Source of the DNA: Mucilaginibacter sp. Bleaf8
GTDB taxonomy: Bacteria; Bacteroidota; Bacteroidia; Sphingobacteriales; Sphingobacteriaceae
Length of the DNA stretch: 64,000 nt
Reading direction: 5' to 3'
Assembly: GCF_018390515.1 (NCBI RefSeq)
Contig: NZ_JAHBBK010000001.1
Location: forward strand, 1,178,001-1,242,000
Below, piece by piece: positions 35,193-45,391 of the stretch. The position numbers were made by a program, and so were the translations under genes. The notes under the pieces are model-generated. The model ran no database searches. It was not told where the DNA came from and was given only the letters and a program-made list of their open reading frames with translations. Each line of letters begins with the position of its first letter. The first letter of the stretch is position 1.

Positions 35193-38100
35193 TTATTGCT
35201 TAATTTCGGGATATGCTGTCTTCACACCATTTCCACTTGGAACCAAACGTATATGAGTTGGTGTTGAATACGTGCCATCCGGATTTATCACTCTGGCCGG
35301 GAAACCTTCAGGCATAGGTATTGAAACAGCACCATTCTTCGTTGCTCCAAGGTTCTCATTAATGAAACCTGCGGCAGCTTGATTGTCTAGGAATTGCCCC
35401 TGCGCCATATTTGATCCAGAAGCCCTACGTGTCAACTGATGTGTCATTCCTTCTCCATGTGTTTCAAATGTATGTCCAAATGCCTTTTTAGTTAATGGTA
35501 TTTCTTCGGCCAAAGCATTTCCGGTTAATTTCTCAGCAATTAATGGACCTTCTCCCCTAAACAAATTTCCTACAGCTCCAAATATTTTTCCGCCGACATA
35601 GCTTACAGCCAGATCGGTTGCTATCTCTTTGGAAAGTCTCACATTATCAGCCTTAGCTTCCGCTCTTACTTTTGGATCTTTATCAAAAGCTCGATGTGAG
35701 TTCTGTCCATCAATCCATTGTGTTACGGCACCTACAAAGCCAATTGCCCCATTAACTAAGGCCTTCTCGAACCCAACGACCTTTTGACTCAGATAATGGG
35801 TAGTTTTTTTATCTATAAGGCCTCCCATTGGAACACCACAACAACCCTGTGTTTGCATCCCATCTGGATCAATGAACCTTATAGGATTGTTATTCCCATA
35901 AACATATGGGCTCCACCTTCTTTCTTTTTCCGCGAGCGGATCGACACTTGTCCACCTTCCAATCACCGGATCATAGAACCTTGCACCGTAATCATACTGG
36001 TTAGCCAGGTCGGTTTGCACTTCCTTACCATTGTAAAGATAGCGGTTGTTGTTGGAAAGATCATAACCACCCGTTGGTTTCCTAAGTCCAAAGCTGTAGT
36101 ACTCGTCCTCCTGGATAATCCTCGGCGTCGTGCTACTTGTTACTGTTGGGTCCTTATCGATGCTCACCCTGGTATTACCCAAGTGGTCATTAAGGTTGTA
36201 CTCATACAGGTAAACGCCACCACTTGGCCTAGCCCTGCCCTCCTCCGTCTGGATGAACGCAATCTGGCCACCCTTGTATACAATCCCGCCTACGTAGTCC
36301 CACGTTGTAGGGGCCGATGAGTTTTCTGTATTGCTCTTGTTCTGCAGCTTCTGCCCGGCTGCATCATAGGTATAGGTAGCCAGCTGGGTGGTGCCCTGCT
36401 TCACTTCACCCGGCAGGTTCAGCATATTGTAAGTAATGCTCTTACCCATACCATCGCTCGTCGCATTTCCGTTCAGATCATACTGGTAGCTCCGGGCACT
36501 GTAACCCGTTACCGTCGTTAACTGGTTACCACTGTAGGTATAGTCCAGCGTACCCTGACCTGCACCTCCCCTTATAAGCTTGGTGATGTTGCCCATCCCG
36601 TCATAACTGATCGCCTCATCCAAGGCGTTGCCGGTCGATACCGCATTGGTTAGCCTGTTCAGCTTGTCATACGTGTAGGCAAAGGTCTTCGTGCCCGGTG
36701 AGCTTACCTTCTTGGTCAGGTAGTTCATCTGCGCAATATTCCCGTTCCACTGTGCGTTTGCTGCTGCATCCGGCGTATTGTACCTCAGGTCCAGCGAGAA
36801 CAGGTTGCCGCTCATTGTCATCGTGCGCATCCAGCCCCGCTCGTTGTAGCCGTAGCTCAGTGTCTGCAGCCCATCACCCAATGCCTTGTCCTTCAGTTGC
36901 CCCACTTCATTGTACGTCAGTTTGGATAATGACGTTGGTGCTGCATCATTGATGCTTTCCGTAGTTTCTACCTTTCTGCCCATATGGTCGTAGCTGTAGT
37001 TCATGGCAATCGTTGTGGTGGTGCCATTCGCAACATGCGTACGCTTGCTACTCAGCAGCTCATCGGTAAAGCTGTAGGTGTTGTCAGTCTGATCCGTGCC
37101 CAAAAGATTATTCTCGCTCTTGCTTTGCACTACCCTTCCTTCCTCGTCATAGTAGTTCACCGTCAGCAGCATCTTTGTTGTGCCCAGTACATTCACCTTA
37201 GTGCCCGTCAGCAGGCTCTTCACGTTAGCGCTTTGGGTAGTGCTTGCCTCACCGAAGGTATTGCCTGGAAACGCATAATCGTCATAGTAATTAACGGTTA
37301 ACAATTGCCCGAAGCTGCCCTTGGGTATTGCGTTCTTGGTATAGCCGCTGTTTTGCCCGTCGGCGTTCGTGCTATCTCTATCTTCCCAAAGCTTAGTCTG
37401 ATTGTTTGCTATTGTCTGTAACTGTTCCCGGATGGTGACACCGCTAGCACGGCTGCTTGCCAGGTCATCAATCCAAAGGCCGGTCATCACTGCCCTGCCT
37501 AGTGCGTCATACTTGGTATAGGTCATCTGCTGCGGACTTTTCGATCGCTGGTTGGCATCCTGCGTCATCACCACCTGATCCAGTTTGTTGTAGACCATAT
37601 AGGTCCAGCCCTGGCCAGGCACCTTCTTTTCGATCAGCCGGTTGCGGTCATCATACCGGTACCGGTAGCAGTAGGCGTCCTGCAGGGTTTGAGTCGGCTG
37701 CCCGTTGTCGGCGTTCGCTCCCGGCGGTAATACGAACGAGAGGTTGCCCAGATCGTCATATACATAGTAGGTGCTCAACTTTTCAATCGTGGTGGTGCCG
37801 TTCACCACTTTGCGGTTGAACGTGCGCTTCAGCACCACGTGCCCTTCCTTATCCTTGTACTCGTGCACCTGGCCGGCTAAGCCGTCCGCTTCCACGTAGT
37901 TCTCGTCTTTCATCACCGTCAGGTACAGCTCCCCTGCCGCATAGTAAGGCGTCTTGGAGGTGGGGTGATTGGGATTAGCAAGCGAACGCTCGTATTCCTT
38001 GCCCGCTACGGTGCTGGCAACGGCCGTGTACAGCCGCACCGAGTAATCGCCCGTTACCGCATTGGTGCCGTATTCCGTTTTTACCGTATGCCCGGTCGTG

Positions 38101-38819
38101 GCGCCGGCAACTGGCTGCCAGGGCTCGCCCGGTGCACCCTGCTCCATGATCCGGTTAAGCGGCGAGGGCTCGAACACCGTCTGGGCAAAGGGCTTGGTCG
38201 TCCCCATTACGCCCGGCGCGTTCCAGGCAGTGCCCGTAGGTGCGGCATAGAACGAAAGCTGATCGGCAATAGCGGTAGCCTTGTAGCTGCCGTCGCTCGC
38301 GGCTGAGGGCTGCACGGCATAAGGCTGGTATTTAAGCGTCTCCCTGCCAAACTCATCATAGGCTACGGGCTGCACCACATCGCGTTGCGTGGGGCTACCT
38401 TTGACCTGCACCGTCTGCAAGGGCCTCCCCAGACCGTCAAAGTACTGGATGCCTACCATCAGGCTTCGACTCGTGGTAGTATCAGCCATCAGTTGCCCTG
38501 AGGTGGTAAAGCCTGCTATGCGGGGCGTATAGGTGACAATGTAATTCTGGTCTGCGCCCGGGCGCGCCTTTAAAGGAACGCCGGGGATCACCGACTGCAA
38601 GGGCACATACACCCGAAGGATTTTGCCTGCAGCTGCCGTGAAACTGAACGGCGCTTTCAAGGTAATGCCTGTGGTGTTATAGTACTCGCCTGCTGCAGGG
38701 GTGCCCGTTAGCTGGCCGGAGGTTACCTGCGTCTGCGCTCTGGAAAGCAAGGCCATGGACAGCAGCAGCGCTGTGAGAGCTGCTGCCGCTTTATAGGGTT
38801 TGCAAATAGCTTGCAACAT
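35193..38819 (-). CDS. Secreted RHS-repeat polymorphic toxin (DUF6443 type)
   Basis: A 1208-residue protein. The signal peptide ends near LLSRAQ. The DUF6443-like N-terminal domain (MVGIQYFDGLGRPLQTVQVK) is followed by many YD/RHS repeats (YVYDDLGNLSFVLPPGANAD, YTYDKLNRLTNA). The conserved RHS core ends DPVIGRWTSVDPLAEKERRW then FIDPDGM near residue 988. The last ~220 residues are the variable tip, with AFGHTFETHGEGMTHQLTRR and a final IRLVPSGNGVKTAYPEIK. That ending resembles BECR-fold RNase toxins, an inference. The gene is clearly higher in GC than its tip and neighbours. Confidence 0.85.
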   Translation of the reverse strand: MLQAICKPYKAAAALTALLLSMALLSRAQTQVTSGQLTGTPAAGEYYNTTGITLKAPFSFTAAAGKILRVYVPLQSVIPGVPLKARPGADQNYIVTYTPRIAGFTTSGQLMADTTTSRSLMVGIQYFDGLGRPLQTVQVKGSPTQRDVVQPVAYDEFGRETLKYQPYAVQPSAASDGSYKATAIADQLSFYAAPTGTAWNAPGVMGTTKPFAQTVFEPSPLNRIMEQGAPGEPWQPVAGATTGHTVKTEYGTNAVTGDYSVRLYTAVASTVAGKEYERSLANPNHPTSKTPYYAAGELYLTVMKDENYVEADGLAGQVHEYKDKEGHVVLKRTFNRKVVNGTTTIEKLSTYYVYDDLGNLSFVLPPGANADNGQPTQTLQDAYCYRYRYDDRNRLIEKKVPGQGWTYMVYNKLDQVVMTQDANQRSKSPQQMTYTKYDALGRAVMTGLWIDDLASSRASGVTIREQLQTIANNQTKLWEDRDSTNADGQNSGYTKNAIPKGSFGQLLTVNYYDDYAFPGNTFGEASTTQSANVKSLLTGTKVNVLGTTKMLLTVNYYDEEGRVVQSKSENNLLGTDQTDNTYSFTDELLSSKRTHVANGTTTTIAMNYSYDHMGRKVETTESINDAAPTSLSKLTYNEVGQLKDKALGDGLQTLSYGYNERGWMRTMTMSGNLFSLDLRYNTPDAAANAQWNGNIAQMNYLTKKVSSPGTKTFAYTYDKLNRLTNAVSTGNALDEAISYDGMGNITKLIRGGAGQGTLDYTYSGNQLTTVTGYSARSYQYDLNGNATSDGMGKSITYNMLNLPGEVKQGTTQLATYTYDAAGQKLQNKSNTENSSAPTTWDYVGGIVYKGGQIAFIQTEEGRARPSGGVYLYEYNLNDHLGNTRVSIDKDPTVTSSTTPRIIQEDEYYSFGLRKPTGGYDLSNNNRYLYNGKEVQTDLANQYDYGARFYDPVIGRWTSVDPLAEKERRWSPYVYGNNNPIRFIDPDGMQTQGCCGVPMGGLIDKKTTHYLSQKVVGFEKALVNGAIGFVGAVTQWIDGQNSHRAFDKDPKVRAEAKADNVRLSKEIATDLAVSYVGGKIFGAVGNLFRGEGPLIAEKLTGNALAEEIPLTKKAFGHTFETHGEGMTHQLTRRASGSNMAQGQFLDNQAAAGFINENLGATKNGAVSIPMPEGFPARVINPDGTYSTPTHIRLVPSGNGVKTAYPEIKQ

Positions 38820-38851
38820 AAGATCTGAGGTTGAATGGTAAGTGATTAAGG

Positions 38852-41800
38852 TTACTGGTTCTGGTAGTGGTAGTCCATCTGCTTAATGATATGCCCCTTG
38901 CTGTCGCGGATCGTTCTTAACCGCTGGAACTCGTCATACTCGTACGTCGTCGTCTCGCCACGCGCATTCGTCTGCGAGGTCATGCCCACTAACGGATCGT
39001 AGGTATAGGTCGTCATCTCCGCATCTTTAGGATACAAGCGGACATCATCCACTTGACCTGAAAGATTGATTGTGTAAGCATTTCCTGTCACCGATACATT
39101 GGATATAATCTGAGACCAGGTATCTCCAGCTTTGGACCAGTAGGATAATGTATAATTCCCACCGGATAAACCAGTAAGATTCTTTGAGTAGGAGCCTGTA
39201 TAACTATAATGGCCGGTTTTTGCGTCATTATTAACACTGTTACCCTTTCCTTCTTCAAAGCTTTCGAAGAAAATATCATTACTTCTTGCATTTTTGACTA
39301 GAGCCACAGGATATTGCCCGTTGTATCCCCACTGGTAGCTTTGGGTTGCCCCCATGGATAGTTGCTGCTCCAGTAATCTGCCTTGCGTATCATATTTACC
39401 GTAAATGACACGAGTTTCTATAGGATTTGCGGCATTTTGCAATTCGATCGATTTAGGAAGCAACAGGTTATTACTATTGAACTTACCGTAATTTGTTCTT
39501 AGCATCCTGGTTTGCTTGCCCGCCACCGTTTCTGATTTCTCTATCACTTCATTGTATCTGTTGGCAGCAAGGAGCGCATCGTATACGCCGTCCGGATCTT
39601 TACCTGTGGCGACCAGGTCTGCAGGATAATTGTAGTTCTTAACTTCTTCCTGCCTGCTGCTATTGGTGGTCTTTTCTGTTTTCAGGTAATAGTTTGCCGG
39701 ATCGTAAGTATAACGGGTTTCCGTAACTACTTCGCCCCTACCCGGTGTAAATGAAGACACTTTCGTATTGACTAGTTCGGACCTGCCGGCGTAGGGGAAA
39801 TACTGATTAGAAAGGAACCAAATTGGAGGATAAGTCGAAACGACCGGAGCTTTACTGTCAGTTGCAGGAAATCCCGGTGGAACATTAAACATAACTGGTG
39901 CAATAGCATACGATGAAAAGTTATTGGCCATTGCTATATTATCATAACCAGGGTGGATGTAGTCGGCATAGGTATTGACCGTCTTTTTCACTACCTCTCC
40001 GGCAGCATTAAACACGGTCTCCTTTTCCAATAAGCCATACATCCAACTAAAATTCTGAGCCGGCGTTGCCGGGTAAGCGCCATAACCCGGTTGCCCTGCA
40101 CCCGCATTGCCGGAACCAGGACGGTTGATCGTAAACAGTCTTTCAATCTTGCCGTTGGTGGTGTTGGAACCTTTAAGGTATTCTACAATACGGCTATAGG
40201 TCACCGGGCTGCCCCCGTTCAACACAAAATCGTAGATAGGTGAACTTTGCCGAAGAAGAATATTTGGTGCCATCTGTTCATACATAGGGTCAGCACCGGG
40301 TGGGTGGAGTATGGATACAATACGACCTTCATAATAAGCGGTCTGTGTATAGAGTGGATAAGTCGTCAGGACACCTGATGAGCCGCCCGCTTCGTTGAGG
40401 TACTCATATGTGCGGATAGATACCGGCTCGGCAGATACCCCGTCGTAATCTTTAACCGATCTAGCACGGAGTCCGCCGACATAGGGCTGCAGATGTGCAT
40501 AGGTTATACCAGGAGAAGCAGGATGAACGAGATACTTTAACCATCCGGCACCGTAGAAATCTCTTTGTGAACCGGTAAAATTATAATGAAACCGCAGTTT
40601 ATAACTTTTTCCTTTTCGCAGCCCAGGTAGAGAAAAGGGATAGGTAAGATATCGATCATTTGGCTTATTAATGTCGATTGACGTCACAGCGAAACTGTTA
40701 CCGTTAACGATTTCAAATACTTCTAATCTGATAAGGCAGTTTTCACAAGATGACCCAGAACTGTTTGACTGTATATTTAATCTAAAATTCGGATCAGGCG
40801 CCATATCCTCGTCGTAAGTGAAAGCAAAATCCTGGTAGGACGGATTACCGTTAGTCATGCTAAATTGAAAATTTGTGGCGCGTTCCTCTGTATAACTTGG
40901 ATCGTTTCCGGCTATGTAAAACTGCTGGTTCAGCCAGCCGTCATCGGCTTGATTCGGCTCCATTTCGAACAACGTATGACCTCCGGTTGGGTAAACGATT
41001 TTATTCATCGTACCAGCGATGCCGCCTAGATCCGCATCCCGATTGGATCCCGGGAACTCGTAGCGGCCTGCTATACCACCGGAAAAAATTTCACGTGGAA
41101 TGCGTGAGGCGTTTTCAGATTCTTGGATACGACCTGTCGGATATCCCCAATGATCTTGATTAATACTCAACCGCTCCGGAAGTCCACTGTTATAGTAAAA
41201 TTTGTAAGGTGAACTTTTTATATCAGCGTTCTTGCCAGCGAACGGCGTTACCGATAGCAGCGTAGCCCTGCCCGTTAAGGAATAATCCTGCTGCAACAGA
41301 AACCCGGACACTATTTGGTTTGCTGAACTTAACACGCTGATTTGCTTAAGAAGGCGGTCGTTTGGAAGATCCGTCCTCAGCGCACTGTCATAACCAAATC
41401 GAAGGCTGACGCCGTTGGGAAAAGTAATTTGTTTGAGTTTCTTGCCTGAGAAACTGATGGTTGATCCAGAAAAGCTATGTATGGGTGGCTGACCCAAATT
41501 AGGATAAAGATTTTTGACCTCGCTTTCTGAAGAGGAGGCTACATAAGGCTGTATAAACACATCCTCATATTGCAGGTCGATATGATCGCCCGAAACCGGC
41601 GACTCTATTTTGGTGAGGTACCAGGAAGAAACATAGTCGATATTAGGAGCGCTGCTTGGATTGTGGGTTACTTCTGTATCTTCGAAAGTATATTTCAGTC
41701 CGTGTACATCGGTAATGATGAATTTAATGATTTTACCGCCCGGCTGACTATGAATTTTCTCGACTTTAACCTTGCTATCTTCAATCATCAAAATGGTGCC

Positions 41801-42337
41801 GTCCCGACCGTAAGTAAACTTACCGGATTGACCATTAACGTTATAAGAAAAAATATCCGCCTGAATATCCAACGTGTGTGCATTGGCTTTTACAAAAGGC
41901 TTAAGCGAGTAGTCATCAAAAGGTTGATTCCCTGTATTGTTATTAAAGTAGGGTGTGTTGAGATAACCTGCCGGATGATCGTCTTCAAGCCCTCTGATCG
42001 TTCTTGAGACCGCACCGCCGGCATTTAATGCCCAGCCCAAGCCTACGCTTGAGGCAACTTCATCAACCCGGATCCCTCCAGCGTGGTAATCCAGAGACAC
42101 GGAAAGGGAAAGTCCATTTGCGTTATAACTATATATCGGCACATTGATTTGGGGTATCCCGGTTGAAGGGCCGACCGGAATATTGCCGAATTTGGTTAAT
42201 GCGCCTACATTAGGTGATGGTGGTACTATATTCTGTAAGCCAACACTGAATAATTCTTTGTCCTGAGCAGACGAGCTTCCCGTTAATGCGCTGAGGAAAA
42301 AGATAGTAAGGTAAATAATGATTGAACGTCTGAACAT
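38852..42337 (-). CDS. Secreted YD-repeat protein, partner of the RHS toxin
   Basis: A 1161-residue protein with signal peptide (YLTIFFLSALTGSSSAQ). The N-terminal region (FGNIPVGPSTGIPQINVPIY, LSVSLDYHAGGIRVDEVASS, VGLGWALNAGGAVSRTIRG) is the SpvB/TcB-like opening common in Bacteroidota RHS systems. The end holds YD repeats (TYDPLVGMTSQTNARGETTT, YEYDEFQRLRTIRDSKGHI) with no core or toxin tip. It ends 32 nt before the toxin gene. Together they may form a two-part RHS shell. Confidence 0.78.
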   Translation of the reverse strand: MFRRSIIIYLTIFFLSALTGSSSAQDKELFSVGLQNIVPPSPNVGALTKFGNIPVGPSTGIPQINVPIYSYNANGLSLSVSLDYHAGGIRVDEVASSVGLGWALNAGGAVSRTIRGLEDDHPAGYLNTPYFNNNTGNQPFDDYSLKPFVKANAHTLDIQADIFSYNVNGQSGKFTYGRDGTILMIEDSKVKVEKIHSQPGGKIIKFIITDVHGLKYTFEDTEVTHNPSSAPNIDYVSSWYLTKIESPVSGDHIDLQYEDVFIQPYVASSSESEVKNLYPNLGQPPIHSFSGSTISFSGKKLKQITFPNGVSLRFGYDSALRTDLPNDRLLKQISVLSSANQIVSGFLLQQDYSLTGRATLLSVTPFAGKNADIKSSPYKFYYNSGLPERLSINQDHWGYPTGRIQESENASRIPREIFSGGIAGRYEFPGSNRDADLGGIAGTMNKIVYPTGGHTLFEMEPNQADDGWLNQQFYIAGNDPSYTEERATNFQFSMTNGNPSYQDFAFTYDEDMAPDPNFRLNIQSNSSGSSCENCLIRLEVFEIVNGNSFAVTSIDINKPNDRYLTYPFSLPGLRKGKSYKLRFHYNFTGSQRDFYGAGWLKYLVHPASPGITYAHLQPYVGGLRARSVKDYDGVSAEPVSIRTYEYLNEAGGSSGVLTTYPLYTQTAYYEGRIVSILHPPGADPMYEQMAPNILLRQSSPIYDFVLNGGSPVTYSRIVEYLKGSNTTNGKIERLFTINRPGSGNAGAGQPGYGAYPATPAQNFSWMYGLLEKETVFNAAGEVVKKTVNTYADYIHPGYDNIAMANNFSSYAIAPVMFNVPPGFPATDSKAPVVSTYPPIWFLSNQYFPYAGRSELVNTKVSSFTPGRGEVVTETRYTYDPANYYLKTEKTTNSSRQEEVKNYNYPADLVATGKDPDGVYDALLAANRYNEVIEKSETVAGKQTRMLRTNYGKFNSNNLLLPKSIELQNAANPIETRVIYGKYDTQGRLLEQQLSMGATQSYQWGYNGQYPVALVKNARSNDIFFESFEEGKGNSVNNDAKTGHYSYTGSYSKNLTGLSGGNYTLSYWSKAGDTWSQIISNVSVTGNAYTINLSGQVDDVRLYPKDAEMTTYTYDPLVGMTSQTNARGETTTYEYDEFQRLRTIRDSKGHIIKQMDYHYQNQ

Positions 42338-42594
42338 AAAATTGTTGAAAGATTTGGTTGAGATTTATTTTACATAACAGTACAACATGTTTATACCTGC
42401 TTGAGTCAAGTGCAAACAAAACCACATTGGACAATGCTTTTATACAATATGCTTATCTATCTTAGAGACTGCTCGGATTTATATCGGCTTTGACTTCACC
42501 GTACTAGAAAATAGTCCATTTTACTGTTGGTCATAAGATCATTTGAATTAACCTTTTGACAGCATCTGTTAGAAGTATCCTATTATGCAACTAT

Positions 42595-43563
42595 TCAGTA
42601 TTTGATTTTAGCTTTTGAAGAAGGGGTTTTGCTGTTCTTTAAATCCTCAACCTCTTTCTTCAAATCAATCATATACAGCGTCATTTCCTCCATCTTCTTA
42701 ACCAAGATCCGGTTCATCTCTCCTAGGCTGATGCCTTCCTTGGCCACTTCTTGCTCCGATGGCATATCCGGCAGGTGCTTGTTCTTATCAATGTAGCTTT
42801 TGACCTCCTTAAGAGGGGGCAGCTTGTAGGTAGGCTTAAATACATAGTCAGGCCAGCTAGCCTGTAGCTTTACATTAACTTCTTCTGCAATAAGCTTTCC
42901 AGCTACAGCCAGCTTATAACCTTTCGCATCAGTGGTGCCAATAGCAACATTGCCATTGGTCTGGAAGGTTGCAACAGCGCCACCAAAAAGCGTACTACCG
43001 ATCGCAAAGTTAGATCCTGTACTGTACACACCCGGCCCAATAGCCCATTTGGCCGTATTATCACTTTCCGATGCTTTCGTATTGAACTGTATACTAGCCT
43101 CTCCGTTGTCTGCAGCCGGATTTAACTTGATTAGGCCTGGCGACGAACCTTTTATATTTAGCAGGGCTTGTGGGTTAGTGGTACCAATACCGATATTCCC
43201 GGTTGCACCTTGAATAAACATCCGGGTGTATAATGGAGACGTCGTTGTGTTTCCCTTCGTTTCGAACAACATGTTTCCGGTATAGTTACCCCCATCAGCA
43301 ACTTTAATCCGGCCCGATGGTTCTCCTGTTCCGCGGTCATAGGTAGCAAAGTGGATTTCGGTGCTTGCTCCCACATAGCCGCTACCGTTGGTCAAAGTTA
43401 ATATGGGTCCCTGACCTCCCTGAACATCCTTTCTTAGTTCTAAAAGTGTCTTAGGGGTGGCAGTCCCTATACCGATATTACCGGTTGTGCTCCATGGTGT
43501 GTTTTGTGCATAAGAAGCGTAGCCGGCTAATAATCCAGCCAGTAGAGAAGATAGCTTTTTCAT
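42595..43563 (-). CDS. Secreted tail-fibre-like protein
   Basis: A 322-residue protein with signal peptide (LLAGLLAGYASYAQ). Repeats of the GNIGIGTTNPQALLNIKG type appear three or four times, as in phage tail-fibre shafts of Bacteroidota. The C-terminal ~90 residues (LPPLKEVKSYIDKNKHLPDM, PSEQEVAKEGISLGEMN, then a long coiled coil) are the usual end of these proteins, without an S74 protease. It is the first gene of the RHS cluster, 257 nt ahead of the YD-repeat gene. A surface adhesin role is likely. Confidence 0.8.
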   Translation of the reverse strand: MKKLSSLLAGLLAGYASYAQNTPWSTTGNIGIGTATPKTLLELRKDVQGGQGPILTLTNGSGYVGASTEIHFATYDRGTGEPSGRIKVADGGNYTGNMLFETKGNTTTSPLYTRMFIQGATGNIGIGTTNPQALLNIKGSSPGLIKLNPAADNGEASIQFNTKASESDNTAKWAIGPGVYSTGSNFAIGSTLFGGAVATFQTNGNVAIGTTDAKGYKLAVAGKLIAEEVNVKLQASWPDYVFKPTYKLPPLKEVKSYIDKNKHLPDMPSEQEVAKEGISLGEMNRILVKKMEEMTLYMIDLKKEVEDLKNSKTPSSKAKIKY

Positions 43564-45391
43564 TCTTGAATTGTAATAATGATTAAATTGATATACTTAG
43601 TAAGTTGACCGTGGTCAATCTTCCACGGCGATTTGTAACAACAGGAAGTTAGATGAGTTACGTAAGAATTGCGGGGTCAATTGCCTAGGCAACTGAATGA
43701 AAGTTAATGTCATTTTTGTGATAAGGTATTAAAATTAGACATGTGCTAATTCGCTATCAAAGTTATTATATAACTAACAAAACACCAACAATACAACGCT
43801 TTATTTACAACAAACACAAAATGCAAATTCAGGTGACTGCTATAAGCGCATAGAGGATCAGACAAAACTAAGTAGCCGCTGATTGCTCGTATTGAATTCA
43901 GGAGCCTTTAACTTTACATATAGCACTTTACGGATTAGAACAGAAAGAGTTAGAAGATGTTGAATTCGTTATAAATGATGAATTACAACTCAAAATTTAT
44001 TGCCACATCTTGATATGAGAAAAAATAGTTTGGCAGGTACTAAATTACTGTTGATCAACTGATAATTATTTTATTGATAATACTTAGGCACTAAAAACGG
44101 ACAGCTTAAATTTAATTCTCATTTGTTAGACCATGTTTTTAAACATTCTTTTCTTTAGCTTCTCATCGATACTTTACTCTATAAACAAAAGGCCATTGGT
44201 TACAGGACGACCATTTCTAAGGCTTATAAAAGATAAGAAAATTGATGTTGTCTTAAAAAAATCCATATCCAGCACTTTATATCGTAAATTCATTTTACTA
44301 CTCGGATAAGTACCACATTAAGTTTTCAGGTCATTTAAAAATATACATTGAAATAACTGTTCCTTCTACATCGATGACTTTGATAAAGCACAGTTGAAAC
44401 ATTTGATAAAGTAATTTATAGAAAAGAAGAACTCTTAGAGAAGATAAAGCGAGCAACTATTTAACTGTTCTTCTCTTAAAAGGATTGATCAACAAACCAA
44501 GGTGGAACAAATTAGGTCTTCTTGAATTTGCAGATTAAATAGGTAAAGCTGGAATAACAGCCTCGTGCAACCTCTTTGAATCTTCACGACTTCCGATGAG
44601 CCATAATTCTTGTAAAAGTTCCTTATTCTATATTCTCAGCGGAGCTACTAAGAAAAAGCCTTTTAGAGCAATCTGACAGGATTTTTAGTTTCCTAGCAAG
44701 TTTAGAAGCTTTATGCAGTTGCCTATTATGTTTGTGCATAAGTTTGTACAGGCGCCGCATAAACAATTCAAAAGAGCTTAAAAAACACTACTAAGCCGAT
44801 AGAACCGACAGGCTCTTAATCTGAATATCAAACATCAAAAGGCTTAACCTAGTTAAGATGTCAGGCCTTTTCACATGCGCTGTAAAACATCAGTAAAGCT
44901 TCACCTTTTCCCATTAATTTCTGGCTGCGAGCACCTGTACTTACGCCGTAATCAACACTTTGTTCTTCTTTACCTTCGTCCTTATATCTACCCGCCTTGA
45001 AGCTCATTATGAGGACTATATTTAATACTTCACTATCATCAAGCACCTGCTTGAGAAAATCACGCTTTATGATGTATAAAGCCGCTTATGTGCTTGTAAA
45101 GGTTTATGGCAAATGGATCAATGAGTCTAACAATCAGCTTCACATGGTTGATGGATTAATTGCGGCTGTAATAACAATACAGGGCCAATAACCAGGAATG
45201 CAACCGAGATCAGGTGAAAGGTGCGATATATGCCGAGGAAGTCTTTTAGTAGCATAAAAGGAAAGATATGCCCTGGCTAATATTAAAAGTATGGCAAAGA
45301 TAACGTTCTGTGTTAACAAATCTTATACTATAAAAAACAACTCTTTATTATTGTGATAATATATTTATTATTGTAGGACACAATAAGTTCA
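43564..45391. other. 1.8-kb gene-free stretch at the right edge of the accessory zone
   Basis: Contains the short palindromes TTGACCGTGGTCAA-like (arms TTGACC/GGTCAA, about 43605-43618) and TTGCCTAGGCAA (about 43681-43692), many stop-interrupted fragments, and the att-like core at 44624-44648. Two 60-codon frames around 44860-45190 overlap on opposite strands and have no support. Confidence 0.45.
44624..44648 (+). repeat. Right-most tRNA-end-like copy with a TATTCTATATTCTC flank
   Basis: TATTCTATATTCTCAGCGG is identical to the copy at 10491-10509, then diverges (AGCTAC against GGTCAC). GATTAAATAGGTAAAGCTGG ~90 nt upstream resembles the other element ends. It marks the likely right border of the accessory zone. 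Confidence 0.6.

Noticed and set aside
35193..38819. Plus-strand frames across the RHS gene (up to 178 codons)
   Set aside because: They are shadows of a high-GC repetitive coding sequence on the minus strand and show no domain of their own.
44861..45191. Two opposite-strand frames of about 60 codons
   Set aside because: They overlap each other, contain no recognisable motifs and lie in decayed DNA.
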